Numbered from the stretch's first letter, positions 16,486 to 24,779 are shown. The stretch is DNA of 64,000 bases from Chania multitudinisentens RB-25 (GCF_000520015.2 NZ_CP007044.2:1364001-1428000); one strand, 5' to 3'. Made by a program: numbers and translations. Notes: generated from the letters alone by a model not told the origin.

Positions 16486-16514
16486 TTGAAATAAAAACGA
16501 TTCTTATTTAGACT
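16486..16514 (+). promoter_or_regulatory. bfd promoter with a Fur-box-like operator in the spacer
   Basis: TTGAAA (16486-16491), a 17-bp spacer and TAGACT (16509-16514) form a plausible sigma-70 promoter. The spacer coincides with a 19-bp dyad at 16490-16508, AATAAAAA-CGA-TTCTTATT, which matches the Fur consensus at 11 of 19 positions by my alignment. bfd is iron-repressed through Fur in E. coli, so a Fur site here is expected, but this match is moderate. Confidence 0.55.
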
Positions 16515-16544
16515 TACTGCATTGGTTAAGAAGTGAGTCTCTCT

Positions 16545-16739
16545 ATGTACGTATGTCTGTGTAATGCCGTGACTGACAAAGCGATCCGTAAAGCGGTTCG
16601 TCAGCATAATCCTCATACCATGAAGCAACTGCGTGATTTAGTGCCGATTGGTAGCGATTGTGGGAAGTGCATTCGTCAGGCAAGGCAAATTATGGTGGAG
16701 GAACGAGCGACTATTATTCTTATGCATGAAGTTGCCTAA
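16545..16739 (+). CDS. bfd: Bfd, bacterioferritin-associated ferredoxin
   Basis: A 64-residue [2Fe-2S] protein that binds bacterioferritin and reduces its mineral core so iron can be released. The four cluster cysteines are Cys4, Cys6, Cys39 and Cys42 (MYVCLC and SDCGKC), in the family arrangement. The ATG at 16545 gives the E. coli-like MYVCLCN start; a GTG four codons upstream is in frame but would add residues absent from the family. It is followed 74 bp later by bfr, which has its own promoter. Confidence 0.95.
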   Translation: MYVCLCNAVTDKAIRKAVRQHNPHTMKQLRDLVPIGSDCGKCIRQARQIMVEERATIILMHEVA

Positions 16740-16758
16740 CAAAAGGTAAGGCTATTTT

Positions 16759-16786
16759 TTGACTCTTGGTCTACAAGTTCTACACT
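16759..16786 (+). promoter_or_regulatory. bfr promoter
   Basis: TTGACT (16759-16764), a 16-bp spacer and TACACT (16781-16786), 27 bp before the bfr ATG. This allows bfr to be transcribed independently of iron-repressed bfd. Confidence 0.65.
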
Positions 16787-16813
16787 ATTAGGACTGACCA
16801 GGAGGATTTGTCT

Positions 16814-17293
16814 ATGAAAGGCGATAAAAAACTCATTGCTCACCTCAACAAACTGCTCGGCAACGAGCTGGTTGCTATTAATCAATACTTCCTGCATGCG
16901 CGAATGTTCAAAAACTGGGGCTTAATGCGCCTTAATGACAAGGAATATCGCGAGTCGATCGACGAGATGAAGCATGCCGATCGTTATATCGAGCGTATTT
17001 TGTTCCTTGAGGGAATACCGAACCTGCAAGATCTCGGCAAGCTAAATATTGGTGAAGATATCGAAGAGATGTTGAGGTCCGATTTGGCTCTGGAATTGGA
17101 AGGGGCTAAGAATCTGCGGGAAGGTATCGCGTATGCAGATTCTATTCATGATTATGTCAGCCGTGATTTGATGAAGGATGTCCTGGCTGATGAAGAAGGG
17201 CACATTGATTGGCTGGAAACTGAATTAAGTCTGATTGAACGGCTTGGTATTCAAAACTATGCCCAAGCTCAGTTGCTGGAACGTAAAGACTGA
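16814..17293 (+). CDS. bfr: Bacterioferritin
   Basis: A 159-residue subunit of the 24-mer haem-containing iron-storage shell. The ferroxidase and haem residues are in register with E. coli: Glu18, Glu51, His54 and haem ligand Met52 (SIDEMKHAD), with the second half of the di-iron site in DEEGHIDWLE near residues 126-135. The ATG at 16814 follows CAGGAGG; longer in-frame starts overlap the promoter. Paired with bfd upstream. Confidence 0.97.
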   Translation: MKGDKKLIAHLNKLLGNELVAINQYFLHARMFKNWGLMRLNDKEYRESIDEMKHADRYIERILFLEGIPNLQDLGKLNIGEDIEEMLRSDLALELEGAKNLREGIAYADSIHDYVSRDLMKDVLADEEGHIDWLETELSLIERLGIQNYAQAQLLERKD

Positions 17294-17307
17294 TTGCCCA
17301 TTTTTTG

Positions 17308-17343
17308 CCCTTGCCTGCATGGTTGAGAATTGGCAGGCAAGGG
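17308..17343 (+). terminator. Hairpin after bfr, possible terminator
   Basis: CCCTTGCCTGC and GCAGGCAAGGG form an 11-bp perfect stem with a 14-nt loop, 15 bp after the bfr stop. There is no U-run after the stem on the plus strand; a T-run lies before it, which is the correct side for the opposite strand. It may be a 3'-end stabiliser or a factor-dependent signal. Confidence 0.45.
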
Positions 17344-17449
17344 GGTAACCACATGTTGCCATCATAGTTTTTCTGTATGTCTGATTCCCTTCGTTAGTTT
17401 TGTACCCCTCAATAGAATTCCGAGCCCTGCACATATTTCCATCCGCTTC

Positions 17450-17477
17450 TTGCTTCCTGCCTCATTTTGCGTATAAT
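17450..17477 (+). promoter_or_regulatory. S10 operon promoter
   Basis: TTGCTT (17450-17455), a 16-bp spacer and a perfect TATAAT (17472-17477), followed by a GC-rich GCGCGGG discriminator of the kind associated with growth-rate and ppGpp control. It lies about 190 bp before rpsJ. Confidence 0.85.
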
Positions 17478-17483
17478 GCGCGG

Positions 17484-17663
17484 GCTCACCTAATCTTGGT
17501 GGCCTGATTTTAGCGAATCAGTCGATAAGCAGCAGATGTTTTCTGTCTATCGAACAATACTCCCGATATGGGGGTTATATGTTGACGATTACACTCCCCC
17601 ATCAATCGAAATGGGTGTGAGGAGTAATTATTTACGTTTATAAATAATTGGAGCTCTGGTCTC
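17484..17663 (+). promoter_or_regulatory. S10 leader, L4-dependent attenuation and translation control
   Basis: An approximately 180-nt untranslated leader before rpsJ, the same length class as in E. coli. L4 protein acts there to cause NusA-dependent attenuation and to block translation. A hairpin near 17590-17625 (ACTCC and CCCAT pairing with ATGGG and GGAGT) lies in the region of the E. coli attenuator stem and is followed by a T-rich stretch. The interval 17344-17449 upstream of the promoter holds no gene. Confidence 0.75.
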
Positions 17664-17975
17664 ATGCAGAACCAAAGAATCCGTATCCGCCTGAAAGCGT
17701 TTGATCATCGTCTGATCGATCAATCAACTGCGGAAATCGTCGAGACTGCCAAGCGCACTGGTGCGCAAGTTCGTGGTCCGATCCCGCTGCCAACTCGCAA
17801 AGAGCGCTTTACCGTTCTGATCTCTCCGCACGTCAACAAAGATGCGCGTGATCAGTACGAGATCCGCACTCACAAGCGTCTGGTTGACATCGTTGAGCCA
17901 ACCGAGAAAACCGTTGATGCTCTGATGCGTCTGGATCTGGCTGCCGGTGTAGACGTGCAGATCAGCCTGGGTTAA
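17664..17975 (+). CDS. rpsJ: 30S ribosomal protein S10
   Basis: A 103-residue 30S head protein that also acts as NusE, pairing with NusB on boxA RNA during antitermination; the rRNA operon in this window carries boxA sites it would use. It opens [20 protein letters not shown] and contains the conserved [14 protein letters not shown] loop. Length equals E. coli S10. First gene of the 11-gene S10 operon. Confidence 0.98.
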
Positions 17976-18007
17976 TCAGGTCATTGAGCGATTGAGAGGT
18001 TGAAACA

Positions 18008-18637
18008 ATGATTGGTTTAGTCGGTAAAAAAGTGGGTATGACGCGTATCTTCACTGAAGATGGCGTTTCTATCCCAGTAACCGTAATTGAAATTGAAGCG
18101 AACCGCGTGACTCAGGTTAAAAGCCTGGATAATGACGGATACCGTGCCATTCAGGTCACTACCGGTAGCAAAAAAGCTAACCGTGTGACCAAACCGGAAG
18201 CGGGTCATTTCGCTAAAGCTGGCGTCGAAGCTGGCCGTGGTCTGTGGGAATTCCGCCTTGAAGAAGGCCAAGAGTTCACTGCTGGTCAGGAAATTAGCGT
18301 TGAAATTTTCGCTGATGTTAAAAAAGTCGATGTTACCGGTACTTCTAAAGGTAAAGGTTTTGCAGGTACTGTAAAACGTTGGAACTTCCGTACCCAAGAT
18401 GCTACCCACGGTAACTCCTTGTCTCACCGCGTTCCGGGTTCTATCGGTCAGAACCAGACTCCGGGCAAAGTGTTTAAAGGCAAGAAAATGGCTGGCCACC
18501 TGGGTGACGAGCGTGTAACCGTTCAAAGCCTGGACGTAGTACGTGTTGACGCTGAGCGCAACCTGCTGCTGGTTAAGGGTGCTGTACCGGGCGCAACTGG
18601 TGGCAACCTGATCGTTAAACCAGCTGTGAAGGCGTAA
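18008..18637 (+). CDS. rplC: 50S ribosomal protein L3
   Basis: A 209-residue early-assembly 50S protein whose long loop reaches the peptidyl-transferase centre. It begins MIGLVGKKVGMTRIFTEDG; the loop near residues 140-165 (SIGQNQTPGKVFKGKKMAGH) contains the Gln that PrmB methylates in E. coli. prmB is not in this window. It follows rpsJ by 32 bp. Confidence 0.98.
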   Translation: MIGLVGKKVGMTRIFTEDGVSIPVTVIEIEANRVTQVKSLDNDGYRAIQVTTGSKKANRVTKPEAGHFAKAGVEAGRGLWEFRLEEGQEFTAGQEISVEIFADVKKVDVTGTSKGKGFAGTVKRWNFRTQDATHGNSLSHRVPGSIGQNQTPGKVFKGKKMAGHLGDERVTVQSLDVVRVDAERNLLLVKGAVPGATGGNLIVKPAVKA

Positions 18638-18647
18638 GGGGATAGCA

Positions 18648-19253
18648 ATGGAATTAGTATTGAAAGACGCGCAAAGCGCGCTGACTGTTTCCGAAACTAC
18701 CTTCGGTCGTGATTTCAACGAAGCGCTGGTACACCAGGTTGTTGTTGCGTATGCAGCAGGTGCCCGTCAAGGTACTCGTGCTCAGAAGACCCGTGCTGAA
18801 GTAACTGGTTCCGGTAAGAAACCGTGGCGTCAGAAAGGTACTGGCCGTGCGCGTTCAGGTTCTGTAAAGAGCCCGATCTGGCGTTCCGGTGGTGTGACCT
18901 TCGCTGCCAAGCCACAGGACCACAGTCAGAAAGTAAACAAAAAGATGTACCGCGGCGCGCTGAAAAGCATTCTGTCCGAACTGGTACGTCAGGACCGTCT
19001 GATCGTTGTCGAAAAGTTCTCTGTAGAAGCGCCTAAAACTAAGCTGCTGGCACAGAAACTGAAAGATATGGCTCTGGAAGATGTGCTGATCGTGACCGGT
19101 GAACTGGATGAGAATCTGTTCCTGGCTGCGCGTAACCTGTACAAGGTTGACGTGCGCGATGTAGCAGGTATCGACCCAGTTAGCCTGATCGCCTTCGACA
19201 AAGTGGTTATGACTGCTGATGCTGTGAAGCAAGTTGAGGAGATGCTGGCATGA
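18648..19253 (+). CDS. rplD: 50S ribosomal protein L4
   Basis: A 201-residue protein lining the exit tunnel; in E. coli it is also the regulator that represses the S10 operon through the leader. The extended tunnel loop is visible as KKPWRQKGTGRARSGSVKSP near residues 57-76. The stop TGA overlaps the rplW start (ATGA), implying translational coupling. Confidence 0.98.
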   Translation: MELVLKDAQSALTVSETTFGRDFNEALVHQVVVAYAAGARQGTRAQKTRAEVTGSGKKPWRQKGTGRARSGSVKSPIWRSGGVTFAAKPQDHSQKVNKKMYRGALKSILSELVRQDRLIVVEKFSVEAPKTKLLAQKLKDMALEDVLIVTGELDENLFLAARNLYKVDVRDVAGIDPVSLIAFDKVVMTADAVKQVEEMLA

Positions 19254-19552
19254 TCCGTGAAGAACGTTTGCTGAAAGTGCTGCGTGCACCGCACGTATCT
19301 GAAAAAGCATCTACTGCGATGGAAAAAAGCAACACCATCGTTCTTAAAGTTGCCAAAGACGCGACCAAAGCAGAAATCAAAGCCGCAGTGCAGAAACTGT
19401 TTGAAGTCGAAGTCGAAGACGTGAACACCCTGGTAGTAAAAGGGAAAGTGAAGCGTCACGGTCAGCGTGTTGGTCGTCGTAGCGACTGGAAAAAAGCTTA
19501 CGTCACCCTGAAAGAAGGCCAGAATCTGGACTTCATCGGCGGCGCAGAGTAA
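19250..19552 (+). CDS. rplW: 50S ribosomal protein L23
   Basis: A 100-residue protein at the tunnel exit, the docking site for trigger factor and SRP. MIREERLLKVLRAPHVSEKA at the start and KGKVKRHGQRVGRRSDWKKA near residues 64-83 are diagnostic. The trigger-factor contact Glu of the VSEK motif (residue 18) is present. It overlaps rplD by 4 bp. Confidence 0.98.
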   Translation: MIREERLLKVLRAPHVSEKASTAMEKSNTIVLKVAKDATKAEIKAAVQKLFEVEVEDVNTLVVKGKVKRHGQRVGRRSDWKKAYVTLKEGQNLDFIGGAE

Positions 19553-19570
19553 GTCGGAGGAGTAAGAACA

Positions 19571-20395
19571 ATGGCAATTGTTAAATGTAAACCTACATCT
19601 CCGGGTCGTCGCCATGTTGTTAAAGTGGTTAACCCTGAGCTGCACAAGGGTAAACCTTACGCCCCATTGCTTGAAAAACTGAGCAAAAGTGGTGGCCGTA
19701 ACAACAATGGTCGTATCACCACTCGTCATATCGGTGGTGGCCATAAGCAACATTATCGTCTGGTTGATTTCAAACGCAACAAAGATGGTATCCCTGCTGT
19801 GGTTGAGCGTCTGGAGTACGATCCGAACCGTTCCGCGAACATCGCGCTGGTTCTGTACAAAGACGGCGAACGCCGTTATATCCTGGCGCCGAAAGGCCTG
19901 AAAGCTGGTGACCAGATCCAATCTGGCGTCGATGCTGCTATCAAAGCAGGTAATACCCTGCCGATGCGCAACATCCCAGTAGGTTCAACGGTTCATAACG
20001 TAGAAATGAAACCAGGTAAAGGCGGCCAACTGGCTCGTTCTGCTGGTGCTTACGTCCAGATCGTTGCACGTGATGGTTCCTACGTAACTCTGCGTCTGCG
20101 CTCCGGCGAAATGCGTAAAGTTCCAGTTGATTGCCGCGCCACCTTGGGTGAAGTCGGTAACGCTGAACATATGCTTCGCGTTTTGGGCAAAGCAGGTGCT
20201 GCACGTTGGCGTGGTGTTCGTCCTACCGTTCGCGGTACGGCGATGAACCCAGTCGATCACCCGCACGGTGGTGGTGAAGGTCGTAACTTTGGTAAGCACC
20301 CGGTCACTCCGTGGGGCGTTCAGACCAAAGGTAAGAAGACCCGTAGCAACAAGCGTACTGACAAGTTCATCGTACGTCGCCGTAGTAAAAAATAA
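19571..20395 (+). CDS. rplB: 50S ribosomal protein L2
   Basis: A 274-residue highly conserved core protein of the 50S subunit, needed for subunit association and peptidyl transfer. The C-terminal HPHGGGEGRN segment (about residues 229-238) carries the invariant histidine near the catalytic centre, and KPTSPGRRHVVKVVNPELHKG marks the N-terminus. Ribosome binding site CGGAGGAG; 18 bp after rplW. Confidence 0.98.
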   Translation: MAIVKCKPTSPGRRHVVKVVNPELHKGKPYAPLLEKLSKSGGRNNNGRITTRHIGGGHKQHYRLVDFKRNKDGIPAVVERLEYDPNRSANIALVLYKDGERRYILAPKGLKAGDQIQSGVDAAIKAGNTLPMRNIPVGSTVHNVEMKPGKGGQLARSAGAYVQIVARDGSYVTLRLRSGEMRKVPVDCRATLGEVGNAEHMLRVLGKAGAARWRGVRPTVRGTAMNPVDHPHGGGEGRNFGKHPVTPWGVQTKGKKTRSNKRTDKFIVRRRSKK

Positions 20396-20409
20396 TTAGA
20401 GGATAAGCC

Positions 20410-20688
20410 ATGCCACGTTCTCTCAAGAAAGGTCCTTTTATTGACCTGCACTTGCTGAAGAAGGTAGAGAAAGCGGTGGAAAGCGGTGACAAGAAGCCTT
20501 TGCGCACTTGGTCCCGTCGTTCAACGATCTTTCCTAACATGATCGGTTTGACCATCGCTGTCCATAATGGTCGTCAGCACGTACCAGTGTTCGTTTCCGA
20601 TGAAATGGTCGGTCACAAACTGGGTGAATTCGCGCCGACTCGTACTTATCGCGGCCATGCGGCTGATAAAAAAGCTAAAAAGCGCTAA
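20410..20688 (+). CDS. rpsS: 30S ribosomal protein S19
   Basis: A 92-residue head protein contacting S13 and the 23S bridge region. It opens MPRSLKKGPFIDLHLLKKVE and contains TWSRRSTIFPNMIGLTIAVHNG and the basic tail KKAKKR. Length equals E. coli S19. It sits between rplB and rplV with 14-bp gaps. Confidence 0.98.
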   Translation: MPRSLKKGPFIDLHLLKKVEKAVESGDKKPLRTWSRRSTIFPNMIGLTIAVHNGRQHVPVFVSDEMVGHKLGEFAPTRTYRGHAADKKAKKR

Positions 20689-20702
20689 GGTAGGAGGAAG
20701 AG

Positions 20703-21035
20703 ATGGAAACTATCGCTAAACATCGCCACGCTCGTTCTTCTGCTCAGAAGGTTCGCCTTGTTGCTGACCTGATCCGCGGTAAGAAAGTGTCGCAAGCTCT
20801 GGAAACTCTGACCTACACCAACAAGAAAGCTGCTGGTCTGGTTAAGAAAGTGCTGGAGTCTGCCATTGCTAACGCAGAACACAACGATGGCGCTGACATC
20901 GATGATCTGAAAGTCGCGAAAATCTTCGTCGACGAAGGCCCAAGCATGAAGCGCATTATGCCGCGTGCGAAAGGTCGTGCAGATCGCATCCTGAAGCGCA
21001 CCAGCCACATTACTGTGGTTGTGTCCGATCGCTGA
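20703..21035 (+). CDS. rplV: 50S ribosomal protein L22
   Basis: A 110-residue protein that, with L4, forms the tunnel constriction. The beta-hairpin loop near residues 82-96 (MKRIMPRAKGRADRI) is intact, without the MKR deletion known to give macrolide resistance in E. coli. Ribosome binding site AGGAGG. Confidence 0.98.
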   Translation: METIAKHRHARSSAQKVRLVADLIRGKKVSQALETLTYTNKKAAGLVKKVLESAIANAEHNDGADIDDLKVAKIFVDEGPSMKRIMPRAKGRADRILKRTSHITVVVSDR

Positions 21036-21052
21036 GACTCTGGAGACTAGCA

Positions 21053-21751
21053 ATGGGTCAGAAAGTACATCCTAATGGTATTCGCCTGGGTATTGTCAAA
21101 CCTTGGAACTCTACTTGGTACGCGAATACCAAAGAATTCGCTGACAACCTGGACAGCGACTTTAAAGTTCGCCAATTCTTGACTAAAGAACTGGCGAAAG
21201 CTTCCGTTTCTCGCATCGTTATCGAGCGCCCAGCGAAGAGCATCCGTGTGACTATTCACACTGCTCGTCCAGGCATCGTTATCGGCAAGAAAGGTGAAGA
21301 TGTCGAAAAATTGCGTAAGGTCGTAGCGGATATCGCTGGCGTTCCTGCGCAGATTAACATCGCTGAAGTCCGTAAACCGGAACTTGACGCTAAATTGGTT
21401 GCTGACAGCATCACTTCACAGTTGGAACGTCGTGTTATGTTCCGCCGTGCTATGAAGCGTGCTGTACAGAACGCAATGCGTCTTGGCGCTAAAGGTATCA
21501 AAGTTGAAGTAAGTGGCCGTCTTGGCGGTGCTGAAATCGCGCGTACCGAATGGTATCGCGAAGGTCGTGTTCCGTTGCACACACTGCGTGCGGATATCGA
21601 TTACAACACATCTGAAGCGCACACCACTTATGGTGTAATTGGCGTTAAGGTATGGATCTTCAAAGGTGAGATCCTGGGTGGTATGGCTGCAGTTGAACAA
21701 CCGGAACCGGCTGCTCAACCTAAAAAGCAGCAGCGTAAAGGCCGCAAGTAA
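21053..21751 (+). CDS. rpsC: 30S ribosomal protein S3
   Basis: A 232-residue protein at the mRNA entry channel, part of the ribosomal helicase. A KH domain carries the GKKGEDVEKLR motif near residue 81. The C-terminus is a Lys/Gln-rich tail (QPKKQQRKGRK). Length is one residue less than E. coli S3. It is followed 12 bp later by rplP. Confidence 0.98.
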   Translation: MGQKVHPNGIRLGIVKPWNSTWYANTKEFADNLDSDFKVRQFLTKELAKASVSRIVIERPAKSIRVTIHTARPGIVIGKKGEDVEKLRKVVADIAGVPAQINIAEVRKPELDAKLVADSITSQLERRVMFRRAMKRAVQNAMRLGAKGIKVEVSGRLGGAEIARTEWYREGRVPLHTLRADIDYNTSEAHTTYGVIGVKVWIFKGEILGGMAAVEQPEPAAQPKKQQRKGRK

Positions 21752-21763
21752 GGAGAGTCGCTG

Positions 21764-22174
21764 ATGTTACAACCAAAGCGTACAAAATTCCGTAAGATGC
21801 ACAAAGGCCGCAACCGTGGTCTGGCGCAGGGTACGGATGTTAGCTTCGGCACTTTCGGTCTGAAAGCTGTTGGCCGTGGCCGTCTGACTGCTCGTCAAAT
21901 CGAAGCAGCTCGTCGTGCAATGACTCGTGCAGTTAAGCGTCAAGGTAAGATCTGGATCCGTGTATTCCCGGACAAACCGATCACCGAGAAGCCGCTTGAA
22001 GTGCGTATGGGTAAAGGTAAGGGGAACGTGGAGTATTGGGTTGCCCTGATCCAACCTGGTAAAGTCCTGTACGAAATGGACGGTGTACCGGAAGAGATTG
22101 CCCGTGAAGCATTCAAGCTGGCAGCAGCGAAACTGCCGATCAAAACCACCTTTGTAACTAAGACGGTGATGTAA
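21764..22174 (+). CDS. rplP: 50S ribosomal protein L16
   Basis: A 136-residue protein organising the A-site region of the 50S. It begins MLQPKRTKFRKMHKGRNRG; Arg81 (in KPLEVRMGKGKG) is the position hydroxylated by YcfD/RoxA in E. coli. The stop overlaps the rpmC start (TAATG). Confidence 0.98.
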   Translation: MLQPKRTKFRKMHKGRNRGLAQGTDVSFGTFGLKAVGRGRLTARQIEAARRAMTRAVKRQGKIWIRVFPDKPITEKPLEVRMGKGKGNVEYWVALIQPGKVLYEMDGVPEEIAREAFKLAAAKLPIKTTFVTKTVM

Positions 22175-22365
22175 TGAAAGCACAAGAGCTGCGTCAAAAA
22201 AGTGTTGAAGAGCTGAACACTGAGCTGCTCAACCTGCTGCGTGAGCAATTTAACTTACGCATGCAGGCGGCGAGTGGCCAACTGCAACAAACTCACCTGT
22301 TGAAACAAGTGCGCCGTAATGTCGCACGCGTTAAGACTTTACTGACTGAAAAGGCGGGTGCGTAA
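22174..22365 (+). CDS. rpmC: 50S ribosomal protein L29
   Basis: A 63-residue two-helix protein near the tunnel exit. MKAQELRQKSVEELNTELL and the QLQQTHLLKQVRRNVARVKT segment identify it. It overlaps rplP by one base and abuts rpsQ with no gap. Confidence 0.98.
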   Translation: MKAQELRQKSVEELNTELLNLLREQFNLRMQAASGQLQQTHLLKQVRRNVARVKTLLTEKAGA

Positions 22366-22620
22366 ATGACTGATATTATCCGTACTCTGCAAGGTCGTGT
22401 TGTTAGTGACAAAATGGAGAAATCCATGGTTGTTGCTATCGAGCGTACGGTGAAGCACCCAATCTACGGGAAATTCATCAAACGTACGACTAAGCTGCAC
22501 GTACATGACGAGAACAACGAATGTGGTATCGGCGACGTGGTGGAAATCCGCGAATGCCGCCCACTGTCTAAGACTAAGTCTTGGACGTTGGTTCGCGTTG
22601 TAGAGAAAGCGATTCTGTAA
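22366..22620 (+). CDS. rpsQ: 30S ribosomal protein S17
   Basis: An 84-residue primary 16S-binding protein of the 30S body. The OB-fold segments VVSDKMEKSMVVAIER and HVHDENNECGIGDVVEIRECRPLSKTK are conserved. It is the last gene of the S10 operon, followed by an intrinsic terminator and the spc promoter. Confidence 0.98.
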   Translation: MTDIIRTLQGRVVSDKMEKSMVVAIERTVKHPIYGKFIKRTTKLHVHDENNECGIGDVVEIRECRPLSKTKSWTLVRVVEKAIL

Positions 22621-22641
22621 TAGAGTAGCGGCCTCTAATTT

Positions 22642-22676
22642 AATAAACGGCTCAGAAATCGAGCCGTTTATTTTTT
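22642..22676 (+). terminator. S10 operon terminator
   Basis: AATAAACGGCTC (22642-22653) and GAGCCGTTTATT (22661-22672) form a perfect 12-bp stem with a 7-nt loop and a U-run to 22676, 21 bp after rpsQ. Confidence 0.93.
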
Positions 22677-22677
22677 C

Positions 22678-22706
22678 TACCCATACTTTGGAAGCGGTGT
22701 TATAAT
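22678..22706 (+). promoter_or_regulatory. spc operon promoter
   Basis: A perfect TATAAT at 22701-22706 is followed by a GC-rich discriminator. The -35 region (TACCCA, 22678-22683) is weak, but the whole layout, with the promoter starting directly after the terminator's T-run, matches E. coli P-spc from memory. Confidence 0.75.
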
Positions 22707-22786
22707 GCTGCGCCCTCAGGTTTGGGGCTTTTCAACGACCTAATAATAGGTCCTAAAGTTGTAGTTGACATTAGCGGAGCACTAAC

Positions 22787-23158
22787 ATGATCCAAGAACA
22801 GACTATGCTGAACGTGGCCGACAACTCCGGTGCGCGTCGCGTAATGTGTATCAAGGTTCTAGGTGGCTCGCACCGTCGCTACGCAGGCGTCGGCGACATC
22901 ATCAAAATTACTATCAAGGAAGCAATTCCTCGCGGTAAGGTGAAGAAAGGCGATGTGCTGAAGGCGGTAGTGGTGCGCACCAAGAAGGGTGTACGTCGCC
23001 CGGACGGTTCTGTCATTCGCTTCGATGGTAATGCATGCGTTATTTTAAATAATAACAGCGAGCAACCTATCGGTACGCGTATTTTTGGGCCGGTAACTCG
23101 TGAACTGCGTAATGAGAAGTTCATGAAAATTATCTCTCTGGCACCAGAAGTACTCTAA
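22787..23158 (+). CDS. rplN: 50S ribosomal protein L14
   Basis: A 123-residue subunit-interface protein, first gene of the spc operon, and the binding site of the silencing factor Rsf[22 protein letters not shown] and the C-terminal [24 protein letters not shown] are diagnostic. Ribosome binding site GCGGAGC. Confidence 0.98.
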
Positions 23159-23168
23159 GGAGCGAACC

Positions 23169-23483
23169 ATGGCAGCGAAAATCCGTCGTGATGACGAAGT
23201 TATCGTGCTTACCGGGAAAGATAAAGGTAAACGCGGTAAAGTAAAAAATGTCCTATCTACTGGTAAGGTCATTGTTGAAGGTATCAACCTGGTTAAGAAA
23301 CATCAGAAGCCGGTTCCGGCTCTGAACCAACCAGGTGGCATTGTTGAAAAAGAAGCTGCTATTCAGGTTTCTAACATTGCACTGTTCAACGCGGCTACTG
23401 GTAAGGCTGACCGTGTAGGCTTTAGATTCGAAGATGGCAAAAAAGTCCGTTTCTTCAAATCTAACAGCGAAACTATCAAGTAA
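23169..23483 (+). CDS. rplX: 50S ribosomal protein L24
   Basis: A 104-residue assembly-initiator protein of the 50S subunit with a KOW domain (VIVLTGKDKGKRGKVKNVL near residues 11-29). It follows rplN by 10 bp behind AAGGAG. Confidence 0.98.
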   Translation: MAAKIRRDDEVIVLTGKDKGKRGKVKNVLSTGKVIVEGINLVKKHQKPVPALNQPGGIVEKEAAIQVSNIALFNAATGKADRVGFRFEDGKKVRFFKSNSETIK

Positions 23484-23497
23484 TTTGGAGTATGACG

Positions 23498-24037
23498 ATG
23501 GCGAAACTGCATGATTACTACAAAGACGAGGTAGTCAAACAGCTGATGTCTCAGTTTGATTACAACTCTGTCATGCAAGTCCCTCGGGTCGAGAAGATCA
23601 CCCTGAATATGGGTGTTGGTGAAGCAATCGCTGACAAGAAACTGCTGGATAATGCAGCAGCAGACTTGGCAGCAATCTCCGGTCAAAAACCGTTGATCAC
23701 CAAAGCACGCAAATCTGTTGCAGGCTTCAAAATCCGCCAGGGCTATCCGATCGGCTGTAAAGTAACTCTGCGTGGCGAACGCATGTGGGAGTTCTTTGAG
23801 CGTCTGATTTCCATTGCTGTTCCACGTATCCGTGACTTCCGTGGCCTGTCCGCCAAGTCATTCGATGGCCGTGGTAACTACAGCATGGGTGTGCGTGAGC
23901 AAATCATCTTCCCAGAAATCGACTATGACAAAGTTGATCGCGTTCGTGGTTTGGATATTACCATTACCACCACTGCGAAATCTGACGATGAAGGCCGCGC
24001 GCTGTTGGCTGCTTTTAACTTCCCGTTCCGCAAGTAA
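23498..24037 (+). CDS. rplE: 50S ribosomal protein L5
   Basis: A 179-residue protein binding 5S rRNA and contacting the P-site tRNA. The ATG at 23498 gives the E. coli N-terminus MAKLHDYYKDEVV; another in-frame ATG two codons upstream also lies behind TTTGGAG. In E. coli S8 represses the spc operon by binding mRNA around this start, and the sequence here is similar enough for the same control to be likely. ITLNMGVGEAIADKK and GFKIRQGYPIGCKVTLRG are family signatures. Confidence 0.97.
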   Translation: MAKLHDYYKDEVVKQLMSQFDYNSVMQVPRVEKITLNMGVGEAIADKKLLDNAAADLAAISGQKPLITKARKSVAGFKIRQGYPIGCKVTLRGERMWEFFERLISIAVPRIRDFRGLSAKSFDGRGNYSMGVREQIIFPEIDYDKVDRVRGLDITITTTAKSDDEGRALLAAFNFPFRK

Positions 24038-24050
24038 GGCAGGGTTACTA

Positions 24051-24356
24051 ATGGCTAAACAATCAATGAAAGCACGCGAAGTCGTTCGTGTGAAATTGGC
24101 TAACAAATACCGCGCTAAACGCGAGGAATTGAAAGCTATCATTTCTGGTGTGAACTCGTCCGACGAAGATCGTTGGGATGCTGTTCTCAAGCTGCAGACT
24201 CTGCCGCGTGATTCCAGCCCGTCTCGTCAGCGTAAACGCTGCCGCCAAACTGGCCGTCCACATGGTTATGTGGGCAAATTCGGGTTGAGCCGTATTAAGC
24301 TTCGTGAAGCCGCCATGCGCGGTGAAGTACCAGGCTTGAAAAAGGCTAGCTGGTAA
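24051..24356 (+). CDS. rpsN: 30S ribosomal protein S14
   Basis: A 101-residue head protein of the long, zinc-free type: the CXXC pairs of the zinc form are absent and a single Cys remains in RQRKRCRQTGRPHG. The start MAKQSMKAREVVRVKLANKY matches E. coli. The ATG at 24051 is 13 bp after rplE. Confidence 0.97.
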   Translation: MAKQSMKAREVVRVKLANKYRAKREELKAIISGVNSSDEDRWDAVLKLQTLPRDSSPSRQRKRCRQTGRPHGYVGKFGLSRIKLREAAMRGEVPGLKKASW

Positions 24357-24386
24357 TTACCAATTGAATCACGGGAGTAAAGACAG

Positions 24387-24779
24387 ATGAGCATGCAAGA
24401 TCCGATCGCGGATATGCTGACCCGTATCCGTAACGGTCAAGCCGCGAACAAAGTTGCGGTCACCATGCCTTCCTCCAAGCTGAAAGTGGCAATTGCCAAC
24501 GTGCTGAAGGAAGAAGGTTTTATTGAAGATTTTAAAATTGAAGGCGATGCCAAGCCTGTTCTGGAACTGGTATTGAAGTACTTCCAGGGCAAGGCAGTGG
24601 TAGAAAGCATTCAGCGTATCAGCCGTCCAGGTCTGCGTATCTATAAGAAAAAAGATGCGCTGCCAAAAGTTATGGCCGGTTTGGGTATCGCTGTTATTTC
24701 TACCTCTAAAGGTGTTATGACCGATCGTGCAGCTCGCCAAGCTGGTCTTGGTGGCGAGATTATCTGCTACGTAGCTTAA
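24387..24779 (+). CDS. rpsH: 30S ribosomal protein S8
   Basis: A 130-residue primary 16S-binding protein and, in E. coli, the repressor of the spc operon. It opens MSMQDPIADMLTRIRNGQAAN and ends with the RNA-binding STSKGVMTDRAARQAGLGGEIICYVA. Length equals E. coli S8. Confidence 0.98.
   Translation: MSMQDPIADMLTRIRNGQAANKVAVTMPSSKLKVAIANVLKEEGFIEDFKIEGDAKPVLELVLKYFQGKAVVESIQRISRPGLRIYKKKDALPKVMAGLGIAVISTSKGVMTDRAARQAGLGGEIICYVA

Noticed and set aside
18989..19921. 310-codon minus-strand frame across rplD-rplW-rplB
   Set aside because: Antisense to three essential ribosomal genes whose codon bias creates long complementary frames.
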